From Micromonospora peucetia (GTDB taxonomy: Bacteria > Actinomycetota > Actinomycetes > Mycobacteriales > Micromonosporaceae), in NCBI RefSeq assembly GCF_900091625.1, contig NZ_FMIC01000002.1, positions 6,634,001 to 6,698,000 on the forward strand: a DNA stretch of 64,000 nt. The letters are read 5' to 3'. Positions within the stretch are counted from its first letter, which is position 1, and every line of letters starts with the position of its first letter. The translations under genes were made by a program, and so were the position numbers. The notes under the pieces were generated by a model. It saw only the letters and a list, made by a program, of their open reading frames with translations. It was not told the DNA's origin and did not search any database. Positions 46,432-54,096 of the stretch are shown here, in pieces.

Positions 46432-46771
46432 GACGCCGGCCAGGGGTGCCGGGATCGCCGCGCTCGGCGCGTACGGGTTCGTCGCCGCCTTGTAGGCCGA
46501 CGCGAACTTCGGCCGGATCCAGGCCGCCTATAGCGTGTTCGTCGCCGGCTCGCTTGCCTGGGCGATGCTTGTCGACAGGTTCCGGCCCGACCGCTACGAC
46601 GTCATCGGCGCCGTCGACTGCCTGGGCGTCAAGGCGCCTTCCCGAGCAGCGCTGAACCTCGACCGACAGCGGGCACTCATCGACACCCTGATGACGGTGG
46701 AGCTGCTACGCGCGCCACGTGGGCGCAAGGGGTTCGACCCGGACACGGTGCGCATCAACTGGCGGTCGTAG
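46432..46771 (+). pseudogene. Chimeric remnant: YnfA-type membrane protein joined to recombinase-like tail
   Basis: The first part reads GIAALGAYGFVAAL, a stop, then [20 protein letters not shown] and [10 protein letters not shown], matching the C-terminal half of YnfA small membrane proteins. It then changes to [20 protein letters not shown] and [11 protein letters not shown], which resembles the tail of a serine recombinase. Both are incomplete, so this is decayed cargo. Confidence 0.55.
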
Positions 46772-46841
46772 CCGGGCCGATTCGGAGTGGGGCCTATGCA
46801 GCTTCCTTGCCCGCCAACCCCCGGCGTGTCAGCATCTGCGC

Positions 46842-47102
46842 ATGGGCATCTTCGACTCCATCGCACGCGGCTTGGGTAGCCTCCGCCCAATGTCCGACGC
46901 GGAACTCGAAGACGAGCGCGAGGCGTTGCGACAGCGCTATGTGTCCAGCGACAATGTCGGCGAGGCGTCGAACCTCTACAACGAGCTGCACCGCTACGAC
47001 GAAGAAATGACGCGCCGCGCCAACGAGGCCTACGAGCGCGACAACCCGGACGCAACCACCAGGCGCCGCGAACACGGCTGGTACCTGCCGAACGACGACT
47101 AG
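46842..47102 (+). CDS. Small hypothetical acidic protein
   Basis: 86 residues from ATG 46842, with no recognised family. Predicted helical and charged: MSDAELEDEREALRQRYV, then NELHRYDEEMTRRANEAYE, ending GWYLPNDD. It resembles small proteins found as transposon or phage cargo. It lies inside the Tn554-like element and upstream of the internal element. Confidence 0.5.
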   Translation: MGIFDSIARGLGSLRPMSDAELEDEREALRQRYVSSDNVGEASNLYNELHRYDEEMTRRANEAYERDNPDATTRRREHGWYLPNDD

Positions 47103-47149
47103 CCCGGGCGTGTTCAGACGGCGAGCGCCGCGCTGAGGCGCTTGTGCAC

Positions 47150-48179
47150 TGATTCTGACGGTCCCGCTCGGCCCCACCCGGACGGCGCGGTCTGGCCCCG
47201 CCGCCGCCCGTCGGGCGGCTGGTGTGACGGTCTCATCTGGCCCCACCAGGCGGCTCATTTCCCGACTACCGAGTGTCACCGCGGCATGGGTAGCGAGCAC
47301 GCGGATTGCGGCAGAAGCGGACGTGGGCGGGCACGCGTCGCCGTAAGCGTTCTCCGGCATCATGATTGCCGCCGACGTATCCACCCGACCCATGGACGAC
47401 AGTCATCCCTGAGCGGATGCAGCGATGCTACGGAGTGCTCTCCCTTCGCATGGGTTCCACGCCGGCGGCCGGCACCGTCGCGATCACGTAATCCTCGGCC
47501 AGGTCCGGCTGCACGTCGACCATCGCATTCCTACCGACGTAGCGGACGACGAACGTGGTCTCGCGCAGCCACATCTCGTCGTAGTCGGCAAGACTCTCTG
47601 GCACCTCCACGAGTCGCACTTCGTCACCCGGCTTGAGCAGGGCATCTGCCGGAGCCTCATCGCGTTGGATGGCCGTGATCGCGTGGATGAGAGTCTTCAG
47701 CGGTTCGGTGTCCGCGCCGTAGTGAACCAGATGGCCTGCCTGGCCGAAGATGACATCTGCCTGGGACCTGCTCAAGTCGGCGAGCGCCTCGGCCGCACCG
47801 GCCGCCAGGGCCGGACTCCCCGACGTGTCGAGTTGCGCCGCCATCGCCAGGAGCAAGCGATCGATGACAAGTTCCCTAGTCTCCTCGTCCGTCACCCGGC
47901 GAGCCTATGACCCCGCCGACGGCACCGTTGTCGGCCAGCGCGTGCAGGGTCAACTCCGGTGTCATGCAGACAGCGAGTCCGTCGGCATCCGCTCATCGGC
48001 AGAAGCGGGCAGGTGACCGAGGTGGCGCTCGGCGTCTATCAACTACCCTGAGTGACGCCGCGCTTGAGATTCTGACCATGACGTGGGGCCAAGTCAGACC
48101 GTCCCCTCTTCCGCTGCCTCAGCCGCGGTGGAGCCAGAGGGAACCGTCACGGTGGGGCCACCTATGGCCGTCAGAATCA
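47150..48179. mobile_element. Transposase-less element with 12-base inverted ends
   Basis: TGATTCTGACGG (47150-47161) and CCGTCAGAATCA (48168-48179) are perfect inverted ends. Further GGCCCCACC-type repeats inside both ends resemble IS21-type termini. The 1030-base interior carries one gene (47428-47895, minus strand) but no transposase. It interrupts the 3' end of a minus-strand gene whose body is at 48180-48507. I do not see a clear target duplication. It may be a non-autonomous or internally deleted transposon. Confidence 0.55.
47428..47895 (-). CDS. Hypothetical protein, passenger of the transposase-less element
   Basis: 155 residues. The N-terminal part is helical and the C-terminal part rich in beta strands: EVRLVEVPESLADYDEMWLR, ETTFVVRYVGRNAMVDVQ, DLAEDYVIATVPAAGV. 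I recognise no family and no signal peptide. It is the only intact gene between the element's inverted ends. An antitoxin or immunity-type role is possible but unsupported. Confidence 0.5.
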   Translation of the reverse strand: MTDEETRELVIDRLLLAMAAQLDTSGSPALAAGAAEALADLSRSQADVIFGQAGHLVHYGADTEPLKTLIHAITAIQRDEAPADALLKPGDEVRLVEVPESLADYDEMWLRETTFVVRYVGRNAMVDVQPDLAEDYVIATVPAAGVEPMRRESTP

Positions 48180-48507
48180 CAGAACATCGCCGTGCTGCGG
48201 CGGCACCGTGACGTCCAGGACCACTGTCTCTCCGTCACCGTTCGGCTCGACGGCGACAGCGAAGTCGAAGAACGAGCAGCACTCGGTCTCGCGGGCGATC
48301 AAATCCCGCACCGTGGCATCCAACCCCGCCGGGCCGACCAGCTGCGGGCGCGCTCGCATCGCGCTGATCTGGTCCACCTCACGCGCCGAGGTAGCGAACA
48401 ACTCATCGAACTCCGCCAGCCGCAACGGCTGCTCCGCCAGCGGCAGCGTGCAGGCGCCGGCCTCCTCGAACAGGGCGCCATCGGCGCCAGCCGTACGACG
48501 ATAAGCC
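48177..48507 (-). pseudogene. Small protein with ECCSFF motif, 5' truncated and 3' interrupted
   Basis: The minus-strand frame reads ACTLPLAEQPLRLAEFDELF, then VRDLIARETECCSFFDFAVA and VVLDVTVPPQHGDVL. This pattern occurs in a family often found beside MerR-type or metal-resistance genes. No start codon is visible at the N-terminus. The stop TGA is supplied by the inserted element at 48177-48179. Beyond the element, the sequence to about 47113 could supply the original ending. Confidence 0.5.
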
Positions 48508-48779
48508 TGTACCTAGGTACCGGTTGCGACCCCTTCGACGTCCGCGATCACAGCAGGAGGAGGACCCGGATGAGTCTCGACTAGCCACCAATGCCACTCG
48601 ATTAAGCATCACACCGGAACTAAATCCTCATCACCTGAGCGCCGCGCACCCACAGGGTGTGCGGCGCTTCCGCGTTCACAGGAAGGCTCGTCCTTGACAG
48701 CAAGTCAGGTAACGATCACACCAAAATCATGCGACACGGATCGTGTCTTCAGTTGCTTCCCCATCCAAGTGCAGATAAG

Positions 48780-49257
48780 CACCGTCACACTGAAAATCCG
48801 ACCCTGCCGACGCTGGCTAGACGCCCACGCCGACCCCGCGACCACCACCCTGTATATCGGCCTCGACGCCTCAACCCGCGACCGCCGCCGCGCCCCCGCC
48901 ATCGCCACCGGCTGGAACCCCTGGACCACCCGCTTCCCCCTACTCGACCCGCCGCACCTGACCAAGCAGGAACTGTTGGACTCGGCCCGGCAACTCGGCC
49001 TACGCCCACCACGGCTCTACGCCCTCGGCCTACCACACAACAACTGTGGAGGCGCATGCGTCCGCGCCGGCAAACACCACTGGGCACGACTACTACACGT
49101 CCTGCCCGACCACTACACCGCCGCCGAAGCAGCCGAAACTCAACTACGCGAAGAACTCGGCGACGTCGCCATCCTCACCGAACAACGCCACCGCCAACGC
49201 CACCGACTCCCCCTGACCGAGCTGCGCCGCCGCCTCGCCACCGGGCAGCGTCCGTGA
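48780..49257 (+). pseudogene. PAPS-reductase-like protein, C-terminal part (split by transposon)
   Basis: Continues the reading interrupted at 42689: LKIRPCRRWLDAHADPATTT, then TTRFPLLDPPHLTKQELLD and HNNCGGACVRAGKHHWARLL, a cysteine-containing segment typical of these proteins. It ends at 49257 after LPLTELRRRL. Its upstream edge coincides with the right inverted repeat of the Tn554-like element. It is not translated as a native protein unless an internal start is used. Confidence 0.75.
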
Positions 49258-49621
49258 CCTTCGCCCACCACCGCCAGCCGGAAAGTTGACGGCTGGTGCC
49301 GACGCTGGCACCAGCATTCTCTGCGGCGCCACGGCAGCCCAGGCTTCGAGTTTGACCGATGAACGGTGGCGCCGGCCGCCGTCTCCGCCACGGGCTCACC
49401 GACCGCGCCAGGCGGGCCGCGATCTCTCCCGCTGTCCTCAGCCCAGATATTGCCTCGGCCCGCACTGGTCCAGACCGTTGCTCCCGCAGACAACGGCCGA
49501 CACGGCCGCTCGCTACGCTCGCAACCAGCCGCGTCGGCCTGCCAGCTCCGTCGTCCGCCCTACGATGGATCGCCCGCCACCACCCGAGCAGGCCCGCCGC
49601 CCAGCGAACAACGCTTTGACG
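49258..49621. other. Intergenic region, no recognisable gene
   Basis: About 360 bases between the split gene and a promoter and leader. Overlapping short frames occur on both strands, without family features. Confidence 0.35.
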
Positions 49622-49651
49622 TTGACAAAACGCCTTCAAAAAGGGTATAGT
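49622..49651 (+). promoter_or_regulatory. Consensus-like sigma-70-type promoter
   Basis: TTGACA (49622-49627) and TATAGT (49646-49651) are separated by 18 bases. In this GC-rich genome that is a strong housekeeping-type promoter. It drives the hairpin leader and the small gene at 49719. Confidence 0.7.
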
Positions 49652-49658
49652 AGTAGCT

Positions 49659-49691
49659 CTTCTGATGGAGACGGCGAACCTTCATCAGAAG
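49659..49691 (+). ncRNA. Leader hairpin with conserved GACGGCGAAC loop, copy 1
   Basis: CTTCTGATG (49659-49667) pairs with CATCAGAAG (49683-49691), possibly extended by a G-T and an A-T pair. The loop contains GACGGCGAAC. Two other leaders (52668-52700 and 53459-53493) share the loop with different stem sequences, a covariation-like pattern that suggests selection on RNA structure. Confidence 0.6.
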
Positions 49692-49718
49692 CCCACACGG
49701 CGACCCCAAGGAGCAGCC

Positions 49719-49994
49719 ATGCCGTTTAGACCCCTCACCGATTCCGAACGCGCAATGGCACGCCACCTACCGCTGTGTGGTCACTGGCAGTGCCACGCGA
49801 CGCGACCCCAGGTACTCGACGAGCAGGCAGACGTGGTGATGGTTCGTGATTGCGCCGGCCAGTACCACCTGTTCCGCGATGGCACCGACCACGGTTTGAT
49901 CCTCAAAGCCGACAAAGACCGCTGGTCGCTGACCCGCGAGCGTCACGCTCACATCGCCTCAGCCGAAGGCGAACGCTGGGAGCTCTGGGCTTGA
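49719..49994 (+). CDS. Hypothetical protein, 3' end disrupted by IS3
   Basis: 91 residues as read, starting ATG 49719 after AAGGAGCAGCC. The fold is not recognised: WQCHATRPQVLDEQADVV, GQYHLFRDGTDHGLIL, DRWSLTRERHAHIASAEG. The stop TGA (49992-49994) belongs to the IS3 terminus, so the original protein was longer. Beyond the IS, a coding-like frame from 51301 (GPLVAESDPVCAGGWDALRR and RWDTQYGLLARAARRYLR) to the stop at 51484-51486 is probably its lost C-terminus. The truncated protein may still be made from the strong promoter. Confidence 0.5.
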   Translation: MPFRPLTDSERAMARHLPLCGHWQCHATRPQVLDEQADVVMVRDCAGQYHLFRDGTDHGLILKADKDRWSLTRERHAHIASAEGERWELWA

Positions 49995-50031
49995 CCCGTT
50001 TCGACGGACAGGGTCAATGTGTTGATCTTAG

Positions 50032-50928
50032 TCAGGCTGCCTGGACGGCTGGTTGCAGGTGCGGGCCGGTGGCTTCGAAGGCGGCGGGGCTGAGGTAGCC
50101 CAGGGTCGAGTGCCGGCGGCGGGTGTTGTACCACCCTTCGATGTACTCAAATATGGCTTGGTGGGCGGCTTGATGGGTGGGCCATGGCTGGCGGTGCAGC
50201 AGTTCTGTCTTGATGGTGGCGAAGAACGATTCGGCGACCGCGTTGTCCCAGCACTGCCCGCGCCGTCCGACGGACAGGCGGATGCCGTGACGTTGCGCGA
50301 GGCGGGCGTGCTGGGCGCTGCTGTATTGGGCGCCGCGATCCGAGTGGAAGACCAGTCCAGACTTGGGTCGGCGCCGCACGAGGGCGTCGGTGAGAGCGGC
50401 GTCGATCAGGTCGGTTTTGAGGTGGTCGGCGATGGCCCAGCCGACGATGCGGCGTGAAGCCAGGTCGATAACGGTGGCCAGGTAGAGCCAGCCCTGCCAG
50501 GTGTTGATGTAGGTGATGTCCCCGCACCAGCGGGAATCGAGGGCGGCCGGATCGGTGGTGAAGTCACGCCTGACCAGGTCAGGGCGTCTGCTGGCGTTCG
50601 GGTCCGGGATCGTCGTGGCCCGCCACCGGCGAGGGCTCTTACCGGCCAGTTCAGCGGCGCGCATCAGCCGGGCGACGCGTTTACGGCCGTGCCGCATGCC
50701 GGCGTCGGCGAGGTCGGCGTGGATCCGTGGCGCCCCGTAGGTGCCCTTCGACCCCGCATGAACCTGGATGATCTTCTCGGTGAGCTGGGCATCAACGCGC
50801 CCACGGACGGACTGGACACCGGATGTGCGCTGGTAGTAGGCGGACCTGGAGACCTCGAGCAGCTCACACGCACGCTTGACGTTGTGTTTGCCGGCTCGCT
50901 CCGCCTCGATGAACGGGTGCACGTTCAC
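50032..50928 (-). CDS. IS3-family transposase OrfB
   Basis: 298 residues, an intact integrase-type catalytic domain. It has the HTH_21 region (ACELLEVSRSAYYQR), RWCGDITYINTWQGWLYLA (first Asp), VFHSDRGAQYSS (second Asp) and NAVAESFFATIKTELL (Glu). The frame overlaps orfA by 4 bases, allowing frameshift fusion to OrfAB as in IS3 elements. Confidence 0.9.
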   Translation of the reverse strand: MNVHPFIEAERAGKHNVKRACELLEVSRSAYYQRTSGVQSVRGRVDAQLTEKIIQVHAGSKGTYGAPRIHADLADAGMRHGRKRVARLMRAAELAGKSPRRWRATTIPDPNASRRPDLVRRDFTTDPAALDSRWCGDITYINTWQGWLYLATVIDLASRRIVGWAIADHLKTDLIDAALTDALVRRRPKSGLVFHSDRGAQYSSAQHARLAQRHGIRLSVGRRGQCWDNAVAESFFATIKTELLHRQPWPTHQAAHQAIFEYIEGWYNTRRRHSTLGYLSPAAFEATGPHLQPAVQAA

Positions 50929-51248
50929 CGGGTCTCCTTCGCGAAGAAAGCCGTCGCCCGCTTGAGGATGTCCACGTCCTCGCGCAACCTGCGGTTCTCC
51001 CGCCTCAACTGCGCGAGCTCGTCTCGTTCGCCGGTGGTCAGCCCGTCGGCGCGGACGCCGGTGTCGAGTTCGGCCTGCTTGACCCAGTCACGCACCGCGG
51101 TCTCGGTCAGGTCGAAATCCTGGCTGACCTGTCGAAGCGTGCGGTCACCGCGCTGGCACAACTCGACGATCTCGGCCTTGAACTCCGGCGTGAACGAACG
51201 CCGAGGCCGCGGCCGCTTCTTCCCCATGCTCTCCATGATGATGGACAT
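50925..51248 (-). CDS. IS3-family OrfA
   Basis: About 100-107 residues; the internal start at 51228 is plausible. A helix-turn-helix (RTLRQVSQDFDLTETAVRDW) is followed by a leucine-zipper coil (ELAQLRRENRRLREDVDILK), as in IS3 OrfA. It contributes to terminal-repeat recognition. Confidence 0.88.
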   Translation of the reverse strand: MSIIMESMGKKRPRPRRSFTPEFKAEIVELCQRGDRTLRQVSQDFDLTETAVRDWVKQAELDTGVRADGLTTGERDELAQLRRENRRLREDVDILKRATAFFAKETR

Positions 51249-51300
51249 CCTCCCGGAGACCCCAGGTCCCCTGATCTTGGATGTCCGTCAAAACGGGGCA

Positions 51301-51486
51301 GGCCCACTCGTCGCCGAGTCGGACCCTGTGTGCGCCGGTGGATGGGACGCGTTGCGACGTGAGTACGTGGCACGCCACTTGCCGAGCGGACGGGTGATGG
51401 CACGATGGGACACGCAGTACGGCCTGCTCGCCCGAGCCGCTCGCCGCTACCTTCGCGTTACCACCAGCAGCCCGCCACACCGGTGA
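51301..51486 (+). pseudogene. Detached C-terminus of IS3-interrupted small gene
   Basis: Reads GPLVAESDPVCAGGWDALRR and WDTQYGLLARAARRYLRV to the stop at 51484-51486. Codon use and composition look like real protein, with no start codon of its own. It directly follows the IS3 right end. Simple excision of the IS with one GGC leaves a one-base frame ambiguity, so the original junction cannot be fixed exactly. Confidence 0.4.
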
Positions 51487-51767
51487 CGCCACCGGCGGGC
51501 GTCGCCGAATCTTGCGCCGTCAATGCTCGCAGCGCCGGGCCGCTGACGGACAGGGCAACGGCCGGGGGTTAGTTTGGCGAACTCCCCCCGGCCGCCTGGT
51601 GCCGACGCCACACAGGCCCCCAAAGGCCCATACGCCGAGCACGTGCCCGCCATCCTACGACAGCCCAATCATCGACCAACGAAGCAGTAAGCATGGTCAA
51701 CGCTCGTCTCGAACGGCTCGCCCATCCCCTACAGCCGTCCCACCGACCGATACGGCATCATCGGCGC

Positions 51768-52445
51768 ATGCCCACCCGCGATGCCCACAGCGGCAACCAC
51801 GTAGGTCGCACCCAGGCTGCGGCGATGCTCGGCATCTCCGTCAGCCACCTGGACCGGCTCTACGGCGAACGGGCCACCAGCGGCTTCCCTGAGCGCGTCG
51901 ACGGCACCAGATGGCGCACCGACGACATCGCCGCCTTCCAACTGCCCCGGGACAAGGCCCGACGCGCCGCCAGCGCCGCCGTGGACCGCAGCGGCGATCC
52001 CGACGAACTCGTCAACACCACCACCGTCGCGCACATGCTCGGCTATCAAAGCGTCGACTCCCTGCAAGGACGCAATCGGATCTGGCCACTCCTACTTGAG
52101 CGCGTCGACGACGAATCGCTCACTCCCACCGGCCGCAAGCGCCGCCGCTGGAGGCGCCGCACCGTATGGGACATCGCCGGCAGCCGCACCGGCCAAGGCG
52201 CGCCCCACACCGGTCGCCCCCGGGCCACTCCCCACGGCCACCCAGACCGCTCCGGCGACCCCGACGAACTCGTCGGCACCGTCGAGGCCGCCCGCGTGCT
52301 CGGCTACAACCACCCGACCGCCCTACCCGACGACGTACTTCGCCAGGCGGACGAAGACACCACCGGCCCGAAAGGCCGCCACCGCCGCAAGTGGAAGCGC
52401 GCGACGTTATGGGCGATCCTCGATGAATCAGAGCAGCGCCGATAG
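51768..52445 (+). CDS. DNA-binding protein with repeated HTH/wing modules
   Basis: 225 residues from ATG 51768. The first module is NHVGRTQAAAMLGISVSHLD. Two further modules each begin with DRSGDPDELV (positions roughly 75 and 170), continue with a short helix pair (TTTVAHMLGYQSVDSLQ; TVEAARVLGYNHPTAL), and end in an Arg/Lys-rich wing (RKRRRWRRRTVWDI; KGRHRRKWKRATLWAILD). It resembles excisionase or MerR-like DNA-binding units strung together and probably binds several adjacent sites. Other starts upstream are less likely. Confidence 0.55.
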   Translation: MPTRDAHSGNHVGRTQAAAMLGISVSHLDRLYGERATSGFPERVDGTRWRTDDIAAFQLPRDKARRAASAAVDRSGDPDELVNTTTVAHMLGYQSVDSLQGRNRIWPLLLERVDDESLTPTGRKRRRWRRRTVWDIAGSRTGQGAPHTGRPRATPHGHPDRSGDPDELVGTVEAARVLGYNHPTALPDDVLRQADEDTTGPKGRHRRKWKRATLWAILDESEQRR

Positions 52446-52667
52446 CTTCCCGCAGACTCGAAACCGGTACCCGCTCGCACTGCCCGCCGGTCGGTGGCGG
52501 GTCGCAGGCCCGGTCCTGACGGACCGGAAACCGGAAGCGGCCTCCGGCCGCACGCCGCGAGTTGGTCGGCGTAGCCGCCGGCATCCCACCATCAAGATCA
52601 AGATCCTGACGTCCGAACAGGACAGACACAGGTAGCCAGCAGACCTAAAACCGGGTATAGTAATAAC

Positions 52668-52700
52668 TGTTCGGAGGGGACGGCGAACCCCCACCGCACA
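52668..52700 (+). ncRNA. Leader hairpin with conserved GACGGCGAAC loop, copy 2
   Basis: An imperfect stem closes at GGGG and CCCC around the loop ACGGCGAA, just downstream of GGGTATAGTAATAACT, which closely matches the sequence before copy 1 (GGGTATAGTAGTAGCT). The TATAGT at 52656-52661 may be the -10 box. It lies 35 bases before the GGDEF gene. Confidence 0.5.
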
Positions 52701-52734
52701 CCACACACAAACCCCCAACCCAGGGAGAGCGCAC

Positions 52735-53376
52735 ATGCTCACCGCATCCACGATCCTGCTCGCAACCACCACCGCGTCATGCATCGCCCTTCTCATGCGC
52801 AACACGAAGCTTCGCGCAGACCTGGCCACCGCCCGCCACGAAGCCGACCACGACGCGCTGACCGGACTGCCGAACCGCCGCGCCCTGCTCCGGCACCTCA
52901 ACACCCTGCTCGCAGACCCCGCCCGCCCGGTAGCCGTCGCCCTTCTCGACCTCAACCGCTTCAAAGAGATCAACGACGAACACGGCCACACCGCCGGGGA
53001 CCTCGTGCTCTGCCAGGTAGCGAACACCCTGACAGCGCTCGACCTTTCGCGCGCGAAGGTCGGTCGAATGGGAGGCGATGAGTTCATGATCATCACCGAC
53101 GACGGCATGCAGACCGCCCGGATCAACGCCAAGGCCGCCGCTCAGGCTCTCGACGCAGCGACGGTCGCCCTCGGGGAAACGAACTTCGGTTGTTACGCCA
53201 GTCTCGGGCTCGCCCTCGCGGACCACAACGAGGTGACCGCCGCCGACCTACTCAGCCGAGCAGACGCAGCCATGTACGCGGCCAAGCGACGCGGCGGAGG
53301 CGTCAAGGAGTGGCACCCCAACATCGGCGCGACCGTCACCACGAAGCGCCCTAAGCAGCGCCGCCGCTACCGGTAG
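52735..53376 (+). CDS. GGDEF-domain protein (diguanylate cyclase-like) with one N-terminal membrane helix
   Basis: 213 residues. A hydrophobic N-terminus (STILLATTTASCIALLM) serves as a probable membrane anchor, followed by a short linker and a GGDEF domain. DALTGLPNRRAL opens the domain, DLNRFKEINDEHGH binds metal and nucleotide, and the active-site loop MGGDEFMI has the intact GGDEF sequence. An RxxD inhibitory-site motif is not obvious. An intact GGDEF implies c-di-GMP synthesis. It lies on conjugative DNA behind a hairpin leader. Confidence 0.88.
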   Translation: MLTASTILLATTTASCIALLMRNTKLRADLATARHEADHDALTGLPNRRALLRHLNTLLADPARPVAVALLDLNRFKEINDEHGHTAGDLVLCQVANTLTALDLSRAKVGRMGGDEFMIITDDGMQTARINAKAAAQALDAATVALGETNFGCYASLGLALADHNEVTAADLLSRADAAMYAAKRRGGGVKEWHPNIGATVTTKRPKQRRRYR

Positions 53377-53458
53377 CCGGCATCCGTTCGGATGGCCCGA
53401 AGCACTGAATAGGCCTCCGGCCACCCGGACGAAAAAGCCCTCAGCGGTCAAGCAACAG

Positions 53459-53493
53459 GTGTTCGAGCGGGACAGCGAACCCCGCTCGAACAC
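53459..53493 (+). ncRNA. Leader hairpin with conserved GACAGCGAAC loop, copy 3
   Basis: GTGTTCGAGCGGG (53459-53471) and CCCGCTCGAACAC (53481-53493) form a perfect 13-base stem around ACAGCGAAC. It lies 29 bases before the ATG of the next gene. The loop matches copies 1 and 2 except for G to A at one position. No TATAGT box precedes it; it may act as an intercistronic or processed element. Confidence 0.6.
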
Positions 53494-53522
53494 CCCACCA
53501 AACCCCACAGCAGGAGTCCCCC

Positions 53523-53966
53523 ATGACAGCACCAGCCGGCCCCACCATGCTCCTACCAACCCTGCCCGCCGACCAGCGCACACGGCACATCATTCACCTG
53601 CTCAACACTGCCCGACGCCGCATGGCACAGGCGCTCACCGTCCTGCACCTCTGCGAGCACGCCCCGACGTGGCCCACCACACGCATCAACAACACCGCCG
53701 CCGCCATCGAGCTGCGCGCCGCCACCGTCGCCCTGATCAAGTACGCCCGCCGCCACCGCTGCGACGCCTGCAACCCCGGCCGCATGCGCCACACCCTGCG
53801 CCTGGCCGCCCTCCTGCTCGACCTCTGGCAGAGCAGCAAACACCACGCGCAGCGACCCGACCTGTACTCCATCACGCTCGCCCACCGCGCCGAACGGCTC
53901 TTCGGCGATACCGCCGGATGGGTCACCACCGGCGACCACCGCCGCCTCCTCGGTCAAACCGACTGA
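53523..53966 (+). CDS. Hypothetical helical protein
   Basis: 147 residues from ATG 53523, rich in helices: RTRHIIHLLNTARRRMAQAL, AAIELRAATVALIKYARRHR and RHTLRLAALLLDLWQSS, with one CDAC pair and a GWVTTGDHRRLL tail. I recognise no family. It lies between a leader hairpin and a terminator, so it is probably transcribed on its own or with the GGDEF gene. Confidence 0.55.
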   Translation: MTAPAGPTMLLPTLPADQRTRHIIHLLNTARRRMAQALTVLHLCEHAPTWPTTRINNTAAAIELRAATVALIKYARRHRCDACNPGRMRHTLRLAALLLDLWQSSKHHAQRPDLYSITLAHRAERLFGDTAGWVTTGDHRRLLGQTD

Positions 53967-53976
53967 TCGACGCGCC

Positions 53977-54003
53977 GCCCGGCCGCCAACTCGGCGGCCG
54001 GGC
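53977..54003 (+). terminator. Hairpin terminator
   Basis: GCCCGGCCGCC and GGCGGCCGGGC form a perfect 11-base stem with an AACTC loop, 11 bases after the stop of the helical protein gene. No U tract is present. Confidence 0.65.
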
Positions 54004-54096
54004 CGCCGCACCGCGACGGCATCAACGCGCGTCGAGCACGCCGCCGCCGGCTACCGCTCCCGCCCCTCACCCCCACGACGAACGGAAGGCAGAACC

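Larger units (their letters stand above)
42690..48780 (+). mobile_element. Tn554-like transposon with two tyrosine recombinases
   Basis: The element is bounded by the inverted repeats TTATCTGCAC (42694-42703) and GTGCAGATAA (48769-48778) and starts with two overlapping tyrosine recombinase genes. It lies exactly inside a PAPS-reductase-like gene: removing it joins CCCTGC to ACCGTC and restores a continuous reading frame. The right part holds decayed cargo and an internal transposase-less element. The two recombinases with short inverted ends resemble the TnpA/TnpB arrangement of Tn554. A third recombinase, as in trio (RIT) elements, is not seen. Confidence 0.75.
49992..51300 (-). mobile_element. 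IS3-family insertion sequence
   Basis: 1.3-kb element with terminal repeats: TGACCCGTTTCGACGGACA on the left and the complement of TGCCCCGTTTTGACGGACA on the right. orfA and orfB are both on the minus strand. A GGC at both flanks may be the target duplication. It inserted into the small gene at 49719. Confidence 0.85.
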
